In this document: positions 17,371 through 23,522 of the stretch, in pieces | Numbering within the stretch: the stretch's first letter is position 1 | Layout of the letters: each line of letters opens with the position of its first letter | Assembly: GCA_937927965.1 (NCBI GenBank) | Contig: CALEZA010000041.1 | Span: forward strand, 1-27,623 | Origin: an uncultured Candidatus Planktophila sp. | Lineage (GTDB): Bacteria; Actinomycetota; Actinomycetes; Nanopelagicales; Nanopelagicaceae | Length of the DNA stretch: 27,623 nt | Reading direction: 5' to 3' | Made by a program: the position numbers and the translations under genes | Notes under the pieces: model-generated | Seen by the model: only the letters and a program-made list of their open reading frames with translations | The model's database searches: none | What the model was told of the DNA's origin: nothing

Positions 17371-18258
17371 ATGACCGCGATTTCAATGCCTTCCTCCCTC
17401 ATGGATCGCGCTGGAGAGCTCCGCTCCCAACCTGAAGTTATTGAATCCCTCTGGAAGTCAGCTCGGATTATTGAAGTGGGTAAAGGTCGGGTTCGCTCCA
17501 CCACTGAAGGACTTACTTATCTCACCTCAACTGAGTGTGAAGTTGGAGAGCGCTACTTCTTGGGAATTGATCGCTCTGATGATCAACCGTATTTTGCATG
17601 GGCATCTGGAGCTGTTGAAGATGATGTTGAGGACTATCTAACTTTGCGCGAATTAGCAGGTGGACTTTCACCGCTTGAGTTAGAGATTGCAATGCATGCA
17701 ATTGCTCTCAACAATTGGCACCACTCTCATCCACATTGCTCACGATGTGGCGCTGACACCAGAATTGATTTAGCAGGTGCTGCTCGCTTCTGTGAGAGCG
17801 ATCAAAGTCAACATCATCCACGAACAGATCCTGCTGTCATTGTTCTCATCAGAGATAGAGAAGATCGAATCCTCTTGGGTCATCAACCAGTCTGGCCTGA
17901 TGGGCGCTTCTCTACATTTGCTGGTTTTCTTGAACCAGGTGAAACTTTTGAACATTGTGTTGCTCGTGAAGCAAGAGAAGAATCAGGTCTTGAGCTCTCT
18001 GAAATTCGCTATTTGGGTTCACAGCCATGGCCATTTCCTGCAAGCATCATGATTGCATTTGAAGCTGTCACGGATAATCCAGCAGCAGCTCGCCCTGATG
18101 GCGAAGAGATAACTGAAGTTAAGTGGTTCTCTCGCGCAGAACTTAAAGAAGCTGCAGAAAATGGATCTCTCCTTCTTCCTCCAAAAGTCAGCGTTGCACG
18201 AAGAATGATTGAAGGATGGCTGGGTGAAGTCGCACGCGGCGGTGAGACATGGCGCTAA
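17371..18258 (+). CDS. nudC: NAD(H) pyrophosphatase / Nudix decapping hydrolase NudC
   Basis: NudC hydrolyses NADH to NMNH and AMP and removes NAD caps from RNA. The 295-residue protein has an N-terminal domain, a zinc-ribbon region (about 120-147), then the Nudix domain with its box at 185-207 (GFLEPGE, REAREESGL) and the NADH-specific SQPWPFPAS at 217-225. The zinc ribbon shows Cys123, Cys126 and Cys141, but the position expected for the fourth cysteine appears to be Asp144 (CESD), so metal binding may be altered. Its final 10 nt overlap the start of uvrD2, giving a nudC-uvrD2 operon as in mycobacteria. A TAACCT box 6 nt before the ATG implies a leaderless message. Confidence 0.94.
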   Translation: MTAISMPSSLMDRAGELRSQPEVIESLWKSARIIEVGKGRVRSTTEGLTYLTSTECEVGERYFLGIDRSDDQPYFAWASGAVEDDVEDYLTLRELAGGLSPLELEIAMHAIALNNWHHSHPHCSRCGADTRIDLAGAARFCESDQSQHHPRTDPAVIVLIRDREDRILLGHQPVWPDGRFSTFAGFLEPGETFEHCVAREAREESGLELSEIRYLGSQPWPFPASIMIAFEAVTDNPAAARPDGEEITEVKWFSRAELKEAAENGSLLLPPKVSVARRMIEGWLGEVARGGETWR

Positions 18259-19913
18259 CTCCTGAAGAAATTCTCGAAGCGCTAGATGAAGATCAAAGAG
18301 CGGTTGCACTTGCAACTCGCGGCCCTGTCTGTGTGATTGCAGGAGCTGGAACTGGAAAGACTCGAGCTATTACCCATCGCATCGCATATGCATCAGCGAT
18401 AGGGACCATGGATCCGCAGAAAATTCTCGCCCTCACCTTCACTGCAAGAGCCGCAGGGGAGATGCGTGCTCGTCTGCGCTCCCTAGGCGTTCCTACTGTG
18501 GCAGCTCGTACTGTCCACTCCGCAGCCCTGAAGCAGCTCCTCTTCTTCTGGCCCTCAGTCTTTGGTGGCCGCACCCCAGATTTAATGACCACTAAGACTG
18601 GATTTATCACTGAGGCCATTCGGCGGGCTGGGCTGAGTGATTCCATCTCCTCACATAATCGAGAGATGATGAGGGATATCGCATCTGAAATTGAGTGGGC
18701 GAAAGTCTCACAAGTTGCTCCAGAAGATTATCTGGATGAGATTGCAAAGCGATTGACTAAGCCGCGGGTCAATCCTGAGCAAGTAGTTCAGCTCTATATG
18801 GCATATGAGTCAATTAAAAAGCAAGAAGTTGCAATCGATTTTGAAGATGTCTTGTTGCTTTGTGCTGCAATGTTGGAAGAAGAGCGTGAAGTCAGAGAGC
18901 GCGTGCAGGATCAATATCGATACTTCACCATTGATGAGTATCAGGATATCTCTCCTGTTCAACAGAGATTAATTAATGTTTGGTTAGGAAGTAGAACCGA
19001 TATCTGTGTTGTGGGAGATCCAGCACAAACCATCTATTCATTTGCTGGAGCAACTCCAGTTTTTCTTAACACATTTACTCAGCGCTTTCCCAATGCAGAA
19101 GTTATTCGTCTGAGTACTGGATATCGCTCGACACCAGAAATTACTTTTGCTGCCAATTCACTCTTGCGCAGTGGCGCTATGGGTCAAGAGCTCACGGCAT
19201 TTAATAGCCATGGAAGTAAGCCCCTCGTGCAAGGTTTTAAAGATGAGAGTTCAGAAATTGCAGGAGTGCTTTCAGACATTACAGCCCTACTCACCTCAGG
19301 CACTCAACCGCAAGAGATTGCAGTCCTTGCTCGCACCAATAGCCAATTAACGGCCATGGAGCGAGAGATGAATCGACAAGACATTCCATATCAAGTGCGA
19401 AATACAGAAAGATTTTTTGATCGCACCGATGTTCGTGAATTTCTCAAGCAAGTGCGCCAAGCTTCTGTAATTCCAGTTGAAGGGGCAGCTTGGATTGATG
19501 AGCTTCGCACTATTGCTCAGCCTTATCTGACCGGTGAATCAATCGACGGAATAGCAGCACTTCTTCATTTAGGAAGAGAGCTAGATAGCGATCCACAATT
19601 TTCTCCACGATCACTCCGCGGATATCTGCGTGAGGTGGAAGACCGTGTGCAGCAGAACAACCCACCAACAATGCCTGTTGTCACACTTGCCACACTTCAT
19701 GCTGCCAAGGGCCTTGAATGGGAGCGGGTATTTCTGATTGGAGCCAGCGAGGGAGTACTTCCATTAGGGGCTGGATCTACTCTGACAGATGCTGTGATTG
19801 CTGAGGAGCGACGCTTGTTCTATGTAGGAATGACCCGTGCCAAGGCCGATCTACATATCTCTTACCGCCAAGATCCATCACGATTCCTGCGTGAATCGGG
19901 CCTTTTAGCGTAA
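18249..19913 (+). CDS. uvrD2: UvrD2-like SF1A DNA helicase, short form without HRDC domain
   Basis: This 3'-5' helicase of the UvrD/PcrA family has Walker A GAGTGKT (32-38), Walker B DEYQD from Asp229, VGDPAQTIYSFAGA (motif III), LHAAKGLEWERVF (motif V) and RRLFYVGMTRAK (motif VI). At 554 residues it stops directly after motif VI and the PSRFL segment. Mycobacterial UvrD2 is about 700 residues and continues with a tetracysteine linker and an HRDC domain, both absent here. The identity rests on position between nudC and whiB7 as well as sequence. The start overlaps nudC by 10 nt, with GGTGAG just upstream of the ATG. No frameshift is apparent, so the short form looks genuine. Confidence 0.88.
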   Translation: MALTPEEILEALDEDQRAVALATRGPVCVIAGAGTGKTRAITHRIAYASAIGTMDPQKILALTFTARAAGEMRARLRSLGVPTVAARTVHSAALKQLLFFWPSVFGGRTPDLMTTKTGFITEAIRRAGLSDSISSHNREMMRDIASEIEWAKVSQVAPEDYLDEIAKRLTKPRVNPEQVVQLYMAYESIKKQEVAIDFEDVLLLCAAMLEEEREVRERVQDQYRYFTIDEYQDISPVQQRLINVWLGSRTDICVVGDPAQTIYSFAGATPVFLNTFTQRFPNAEVIRLSTGYRSTPEITFAANSLLRSGAMGQELTAFNSHGSKPLVQGFKDESSEIAGVLSDITALLTSGTQPQEIAVLARTNSQLTAMEREMNRQDIPYQVRNTERFFDRTDVREFLKQVRQASVIPVEGAAWIDELRTIAQPYLTGESIDGIAALLHLGRELDSDPQFSPRSLRGYLREVEDRVQQNNPPTMPVVTLATLHAAKGLEWERVFLIGASEGVLPLGAGSTLTDAVIAEERRLFYVGMTRAKADLHISYRQDPSRFLRESGLLA

Positions 19914-19937
19914 TTTCAAGCTCAGCCCTGCGTGAGG

Positions 19938-19979
19938 AAATAAATTACCTTGCGAGTAACCTCATCAAGGCTTTACTCT
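19938..19979 (+). promoter_or_regulatory. whiB7 promoter with AT-rich box next to -35
   Basis: TTGCGA (19950-19955) and TACTCT (19974-19979) are 18 nt apart. The AT-rich AAATAAATTACC (19938-19949) abuts the -35. WhiB7-activated promoters in mycobacteria carry an AT-rich element just upstream of the -35, bound by the WhiB7 AT-hook, so this looks like an autoregulated promoter. Transcription would start near 19986, giving a leader of about 370 nt. Confidence 0.6.
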
Positions 19980-20027
19980 TACACCTCACTTCATAGCGGA
20001 GTGAATATTCGTGAAAGGTCAGGCGTG

Positions 20028-20207
20028 ATGTCACAGACAATCGCACTTGTAACAGCAGGCGTATCACGCGCTGCTGCACTTTCACATGCTCACACAACCT
20101 CAGCCAATAACGCACATAAGCGAACATATTGGCCCGCAACATCAAAGTCAGCGTTCTACGCCAACTTTTATGCAGCGGATGAGGCCACAGGAGCTCTATT
20201 CGGTTAA
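20028..20207 (+). CDS. upstream ORF (leader peptide) of whiB7, 59 codons
   Basis: The ORF begins MSQTIALVTAGVSRAAALSH and ends EATGALFG. It is preceded by AAAGG (20014-20018), 9 nt before the ATG. It is rich in Ala, Thr, Ser, His, Asn and aromatic residues and resembles no protein I know. It sits wholly in the whiB7 leader, ends 16 nt before an intrinsic terminator, and its last codons include the 5' arm of a competing structure. The likely job is to report ribosome progress rather than to make a functional peptide. In-frame alternative starts further upstream exist but have a poorer ribosome binding context. Confidence 0.65.
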   Translation: MSQTIALVTAGVSRAAALSHAHTTSANNAHKRTYWPATSKSAFYANFYAADEATGALFG

Positions 20208-20238
20208 ACGAATACGAACCCACAAGGGCCTCGAATCC
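20177..20238 (+). promoter_or_regulatory. antiterminator pairing in the whiB7 leader
   Basis: GGATGAGGCC (20177-20186), within uORF codons 50-53, can pair with GGCCTC (20227-20232) plus ATCC (20235-20238), giving ten Watson-Crick pairs with a 2-nt bulge. The second segment is most of the left arm of the terminator at 20224-20258, so the two structures are mutually exclusive. A ribosome moving normally to the uORF end would cover the first arm and permit termination. A ribosome stalled early would leave it free to antiterminate. This mechanism is inferred. Confidence 0.6.
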
Positions 20239-20267
20239 ACTTTCGGATTCAGAGGTCCTTTTTATTT
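20224..20267 (+). terminator. intrinsic terminator (attenuator) before whiB7
   Basis: AAGGGCCTCGAATCC (20224-20238) pairs with the segment 20245-20260 through 15 base pairs, with one bulged A (20251) and one G-T wobble, around loop ACTTTC. The tail is TTTTTATTT. It is placed between the upstream ORF and whiB7, about 85 nt before the whiB7 ATG, so whiB7 transcription must read through it. Confidence 0.85.
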
Positions 20268-20353
20268 CCCCTACAAATCAATACAAACCAAAAGAAACCA
20301 AATCAAAGTAATTGAAAGAAAACTAGGAAAAGAAGAGAAAGAAGGTGAGAACC

Positions 20354-20692
20354 ATGACAGTTCTCTACAGCGAACTACAGGTAGCAGGTTGGGCAGAGAC
20401 AGGCGAGCGAATCGGACTTGGCGATGTGACTTATACATCCGATAGCGAGAAGGCCTTCACGCTCCCTTGCCATAACGCAGATCCTGATCTCTTCTTTGCC
20501 GAATCAGATTTAGAGATCTCACTTGCAAAGTCTCTCTGCGCTGGCTGCCCAATGAAGGCTGCATGCCTTGAGGGGGCGCAATCTCGACAAGAGCCTTGCG
20601 GTGTGTGGGGCGGCGAGCTCATTGAAGATGGAGTGGTGATCGCTCGCAAGCGTCGCCCAGGTCGCCCATCACGACAGGAGATTGCTGCATAG
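20354..20692 (+). CDS. whiB7: WhiB7-like iron-sulfur transcriptional regulator
   Basis: The 112-residue Wbl protein has the four [4Fe-4S] cysteines Cys39, Cys62, Cys65 and Cys71, the GVWGG turn at 83-87, and a C-terminal AT-hook-like KRRPGRPSRQ (99-108). The AT-hook marks WhiB7 among Wbl proteins, and the position after uvrD2 matches the mycobacterial whiB7 locus. WhiB7 binds the primary sigma factor and activates genes that protect against ribosome-targeting antibiotics. I chose the ATG at 20354 because AAGGTGAGA lies at proper spacing; an in-frame GTG at 20345 would add three residues. A fifth cysteine (Cys82) precedes GVWGG where M. tuberculosis WhiB7 has Trp. The leader contains an ORF and an attenuator. 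Confidence 0.9.
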   Translation: MTVLYSELQVAGWAETGERIGLGDVTYTSDSEKAFTLPCHNADPDLFFAESDLEISLAKSLCAGCPMKAACLEGAQSRQEPCGVWGGELIEDGVVIARKRRPGRPSRQEIAA

Positions 20693-20764
20693 CTTTCTCC
20701 AACTCAAGCTCTAGTGTGAGAAGCGCCACCACTCGTGCAGAAATTATTGTCGGTAGTAAAAGAA

Positions 20765-20790
20765 GAACCCCTCGCATCTGCGAGGGGTTC
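20765..20790 (-). terminator. intrinsic terminator between whiB7 and the DUF5679 gene
   Basis: GAACCCCTCGC (20765-20775) and GCGAGGGGTTC (20780-20790) form a perfect 11-bp stem with loop ATCT. Read on the minus strand it is followed by TTCTTTTAC, a fair U-tail for the DUF5679 transcript. On the plus strand the tail is poor, but it may still stop whiB7 transcripts. Confidence 0.85.
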
Positions 20791-20810
20791 AACTACTTAT
20801 TGGACTATTA

Positions 20811-20975
20811 CTACTGTGCCTTACCGAGAATACGGTTGACCTTGGTTCCGCACACTGGGCAGATACCCTGTGCCATGCGGCGACCTGAATCTGAGACCTT
20901 TACAGTTCCCTCGAAGTCACGCTTCTCCTTGCACTTAACGCAGTAAGCGTCACCCTTGTATGTCTCTGCTGTCAT
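20811..20975 (-). CDS. DUF5679-type small zinc-ribbon protein
   Basis: This 54-residue protein has two CxxC pairs (Cys12/Cys15 in YCVKCKEKRDF and Cys39/Cys42 in GICPVCGTK) that would hold one zinc ion. I start it at 20975 because the minus strand has GGAGG five bases before that ATG and the protein begins naturally with MTAETYKGDAYCVKC; a longer frame to 21050 adds 25 unlikely residues. Such small proteins are widespread in actinobacteria, and their function is unknown. It lies downstream of the metallopeptidase gene on the same strand and ends at a clear terminator. Confidence 0.85.
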   Translation of the reverse strand: MTAETYKGDAYCVKCKEKRDFEGTVKVSDSGRRMAQGICPVCGTKVNRILGKAQ

Positions 20976-21042
20976 GATTGCCTCCAATCGGCGTAACCGT
21001 GTTTGGCGGCCACGCGTATTAGTTAAAACCATACTCTCACCC

Positions 21043-21069
21043 ACGCTCAAATCGGTGGAGATTGAGCGT
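21043..21069. other. inverted repeat between the metallopeptidase and DUF5679 genes
   Basis: ACGCTCAA (21043-21050) and TTGAGCGT (21062-21069) form an 8-bp stem 18 nt after the metallopeptidase stop. Neither strand has a T-run after it, so it is a weak terminator candidate at best. It could also be an operator for the DUF5679 promoter. Confidence 0.35.
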
Positions 21070-21086
21070 ATTTACGCATGCGAGTT

Positions 21087-21674
21087 TTAGCCCCTAGAAC
21101 CTGGCTTCCTGAGGGATTTGAGCTCAACAGGGTCAGCCAGGGCTCTCTCAGCCGCTTCATACCCATCCAGGTAGGCGCTAGCCTGCTCAGAGGCCTCATA
21201 TCGAGCGAGAATCTCAGTGAACTCCTGGCCATGGTCTGCCCAGCGCAGATGGATTGCCTCATGGAAGAGGACATAATCCAGAGCATAGTCAGGGGCGAGT
21301 TTGAGCCTATCTGAGATGCGGATCGTGCGATCGAGGGTGGTGCAAGAGCCCCAACGCTCACGCATTGGCTTCCAGGAGATGCTGGAGGGGCGCTCAATGA
21401 TTTCAGGGGCTAAATCGCTTAGAAGTTGATCAATCCGCTCTGCCAATGACTCCTCAGAGGGCGTTTTAGCCGCTTCACGATTGCGAATGATGGAGATCAG
21501 CTCTGGAACCACCTGGGCTTCTTCAGCTTTAGTCATTCTGGCAGGGATGGAAATCACAATTCGCCCACCTTGGCGATAGGCAGAGCTAGATTTTTTTCGA
21601 CGGGGGGAGCGGATGACAATAATCTCACCCTCTGAAATTCCTGGCAGGGTCATCTCATCAAAATCATCAGACAT
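21087..21674 (-). CDS. YgjP/WLM-type M48-like zinc metallopeptidase
   Basis: The 195-residue protein has the family signature RERWGSCT (106-112) and the zinc site HEAIH (138-142) with a third ligand His148 in DHGQEF, as in YgjP/DUF45 proteins. No signal peptide or membrane segment is seen, so it is cytoplasmic. Its substrate is unknown. The start at 21674 is supported by a strong GGAGGAGG ribosome binding site (21679-21686); a longer frame to 21695 would place that site inside the coding region. It is followed by the DUF5679 gene and preceded by the candidate small RNA locus on the other strand. Confidence 0.88.
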   Translation of the reverse strand: MSDDFDEMTLPGISEGEIIVIRSPRRKKSSSAYRQGGRIVISIPARMTKAEEAQVVPELISIIRNREAAKTPSEESLAERIDQLLSDLAPEIIERPSSISWKPMRERWGSCTTLDRTIRISDRLKLAPDYALDYVLFHEAIHLRWADHGQEFTEILARYEASEQASAYLDGYEAAERALADPVELKSLRKPGSRG

Positions 21675-21723
21675 ATTTCCTCCTCCCTTGGGCAACTCTA
21701 TTGGCGAAAAGGCTCGTTGCTAG

Positions 21724-21752
21724 TTGCACACACGGTCATTTCTGCGTACTTT
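21724..21752 (+). promoter_or_regulatory. putative promoter of the candidate small RNA
   Basis: TTGCAC (21724-21729) and TACTTT (21747-21752) are 17 nt apart. The expected start, near 21759, is at the first base of the closing stem of the structured element. The -35 match is moderate. Confidence 0.45.
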
Positions 21753-21758
21753 GCGCAT

Positions 21759-21841
21759 ACGAAGTCCTCGGATAACCGTTCGATATCTGCAAGGGGAAGG
21801 CAGATCTCGAAATGTGCGCCCGGGGACTTCGCTTTTCTATC
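21759..21841 (+). ncRNA. candidate small structured RNA of unknown function
   Basis: CGAAGTCCTCGG (21760-21771) pairs with CCGGGGACTTCG (21820-21831), 12 bp with one wobble. Inside, TCGATATCTGC (21780-21790) pairs with GCAGATCTCGA (21800-21810), 11 positions with one mismatch, capped by AAGGGGAAG. An 8/9-nt internal loop separates the stems, so the whole is a rod of about 72 nt. It is followed by CTTTTCTAT, a U-rich tail on the plus strand only, and preceded by promoter-like boxes. It fills most of the gap between the metallopeptidase and DUF2342 genes. It does not match tRNA, SRP RNA or 6C RNA as I know them. It could instead be a cis-acting element on the minus strand or a relic of a mobile palindrome. 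Confidence 0.5.
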
Positions 21842-21873
21842 TCAAGGCAGCAAAAGCTTTAAATCAACTCACC

Positions 21874-23151
21874 TTAGAGAAGGCCAGAGAGATCATCTGG
21901 AATCTCTGTCGATGCCAAGAAGAGATCGGGTGCAAGTAGTTCTGTCGCAGTAGGCAAGATGCCACTCCAGAGTTGATCGCGACCTGCAATATCTCGTAGC
22001 TCTCTCACTCGTGACCAGAACGCGCTCGCTTCTCGAGTCAATTTTGGAGAGACTTCAAGTCCCAACATTGTTTTGAAGAGTTGTTGTGCTGGGGCACTTG
22101 TTGCACGAGTGCGTCGTTGAAGTTCGCGGAGAGCGGTAATTGATGGAAGGCGATCTCCAGCTGCAACAGTTGCAACTTCATCTGCCCATCCATCAACGAG
22201 AGCGAGAACAGTTTCTAATTTAGAGAGTGCAGCTTTCTGCGAAGGTGTTTCTTCAGGTGTGAAAATTCCTGCATCAAGTGCGAGAGTAAATGATTGCTCC
22301 ACCTGACTCATCGCTTCCTCTGCTTGACGCTGAATTGCATCAATATCGATTCGAATTCCAGCACCATATTCAACAATTGCACTGCGGATATAGGAAACAA
22401 TCCAAGGATTATGTTCAAAGAGGCGTGCTATTGCACCTTCTCGCAATGCATGGAATAGATAGATCTCGCTCTTAGCAATCTCGGTATCTGCACCCCATGC
22501 TTCAATATTTTCAGCGATTAATAGAGGGTATGCAGGCTCAAGGATTGGAAGGTCTGCATCATGGGCGCCAATTGAAGTTGTGGAGATTGCTCCCACCGCC
22601 TGTCCAAGCTGAGTAGCAATCATGGTGCCAATAAATGAGCGTAAAAGGCCAGCAATAGCCTCTATAGGAATGGGAGGCTGGTTGGAAGGATCTCCGCTCG
22701 TTGCCTCATCAAGTAGGCGGGAGATTGCAGAGGTCAGACCTGCTGCGAGTGGCTCCATAGTGGTGTGCCAACCTTTAATTGTTGTATCAACCCAATCAAG
22801 GCGACTTGTAGCACGAGGCGCAGTTGATGAGTTTGCAGGAAAGACGGTTGCTTCATTGAGCCAGATATCTGCAATCTCGCAGGCGTTGTTAATAGCTGTC
22901 ACATCTTTTGTGCCAAGGGGTTGTGACCCCTGTGTTGAAGTGAACTTCTTTGCTGTATCACGCACCGTTGCAAGTGGAAGAGTCTCACTTGGCGCTCCTG
23001 CAAATCCAGGAATTCCAAATCCACCGATACCTAATTGTTGGAACTGTTGTTGAATCTGCTCCTGCATTTGGCGCATCATCGCTTCAAGATGTTCGCGGTT
23101 GGTCTCTTCATCGCCTTGTCCGTCATCTGGAGTGAAACCAAATGGGCTCAT
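21874..23151 (-). CDS. DUF2342 (zincin-like) family protein
   Basis: This 425-residue protein corresponds to the actinobacterial DUF2342 family annotated as zinc-dependent metalloprotease (the Rv3195 position in M. tuberculosis). Recognisable parts are ALREGAIARLFEHNPWI (235-251), LALVDGWADEV (316-326), LQRRTRATSAPAQQLFKTMLG (344-364) and the C-terminal LPTATELLAPDLF. The N-terminus is Gly/Gln-rich. The helix where the family usually has REAAHARLF reads REGAIARLF here, so a histidine thought to bind metal seems lost and activity is doubtful. It is divergent from the membrane protein/protease genes, as in mycobacteria. GGAAG lies just upstream of the ATG. Confidence 0.85.
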   Translation of the reverse strand: MSPFGFTPDDGQGDEETNREHLEAMMRQMQEQIQQQFQQLGIGGFGIPGFAGAPSETLPLATVRDTAKKFTSTQGSQPLGTKDVTAINNACEIADIWLNEATVFPANSSTAPRATSRLDWVDTTIKGWHTTMEPLAAGLTSAISRLLDEATSGDPSNQPPIPIEAIAGLLRSFIGTMIATQLGQAVGAISTTSIGAHDADLPILEPAYPLLIAENIEAWGADTEIAKSEIYLFHALREGAIARLFEHNPWIVSYIRSAIVEYGAGIRIDIDAIQRQAEEAMSQVEQSFTLALDAGIFTPEETPSQKAALSKLETVLALVDGWADEVATVAAGDRLPSITALRELQRRTRATSAPAQQLFKTMLGLEVSPKLTREASAFWSRVRELRDIAGRDQLWSGILPTATELLAPDLFLASTEIPDDLSGLL

Positions 23152-23207
23152 TGTCGCTTCCGATCTCGTGCTAGATGTGTCGAATTATCCTTAGGTCTAT
23201 TGCAACA

Positions 23208-23229
23208 GGAATCTTCATAAGAAAATTCC
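23208..23229. promoter_or_regulatory. imperfect palindrome in the DUF2342/YlbL divergent region
   Basis: GGAATCTTC (23208-23216) and GAAAATTCC (23221-23229) pair at eight of nine positions around ATAA. It lies between two divergent transcription units in 134 bp of non-coding DNA. It may be an operator; I see no T-run that would make it a terminator. Confidence 0.3.
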
Positions 23230-23273
23230 CGTTATATCTAACTCTCGGATGAGCATATTGCCCAGCCAGGGAC

Positions 23274-23279
23274 TAATCT
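23274..23279 (+). promoter_or_regulatory. -10 box of the small membrane protein gene, probably leaderless
   Basis: TAATCT is followed by six bases and the ATG at 23286, with no ribosome binding site between. It would drive the small membrane protein and the overlapping protease gene. Confidence 0.55.
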
Positions 23280-23285
23280 AATTCT

Positions 23286-23522
23286 ATGGATACAGGCCAC
23301 TTCCTTCTGACTTCAGCTCGATATTCGACTGAACTGGCTTCATCCTCAGCCTTTACAGCCCTTATTTGGTGGCTTGTTCCCTTGGCAGGGGTGCTCGGTG
23401 CAATCGGATACATCCTTTGGATCTCTCGATATAAGAGCAAATTTGAGAAGGGCACATCACGGTCGGTCAATCAGTTCGAACGATTTCAGAATTCATTCCG
23501 TGATGGCGACGAGAAGAAATAA
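23286..23522 (+). CDS. small single-pass membrane protein
   Basis: The 78-residue protein has one membrane segment at about 24-46 (ALIWWLVPLAGVLGAIGYI). A basic then charged tail follows, inside by the positive-inside rule (RYKSKFEKGTSRS at 48-60). I do not recognise a named family. Its 3' end overlaps the protease start by 20 nt, so the two are co-expressed. The overlap suggests it may partner or couple with the membrane-anchored protease, which is inference. A TAATCT box exactly 6 nt upstream supports this start. Confidence 0.75.
   Translation: MDTGHFLLTSARYSTELASSSAFTALIWWLVPLAGVLGAIGYILWISRYKSKFEKGTSRSVNQFERFQNSFRDGDEKK

Noticed and set aside
21047..21397. A 116-codon minus-strand ORF overlapping the metallopeptidase gene in another frame.
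   Set aside because: It lies within the same-strand metallopeptidase coding region, which has the HEAIH motif and a strong ribosome binding site; this frame has neither.
21759..21831. A ~72-nt element with a paired 5' and 3' end resembling a tRNA.
   Set aside because: The closing stem is 12 bp and encloses a single 11-bp hairpin. There is no D-arm or T-arm, no 7-nt anticodon loop and no CCA-type end, so it is not a tRNA.
21724..21939. A 71-codon plus-strand ORF beginning MHTRSFLRTLRIRSP.
   Set aside because: It overlaps the 3' end of the DUF2342 gene, has no ribosome binding site and resembles no protein family. The reading frame is a by-product of the structured region.
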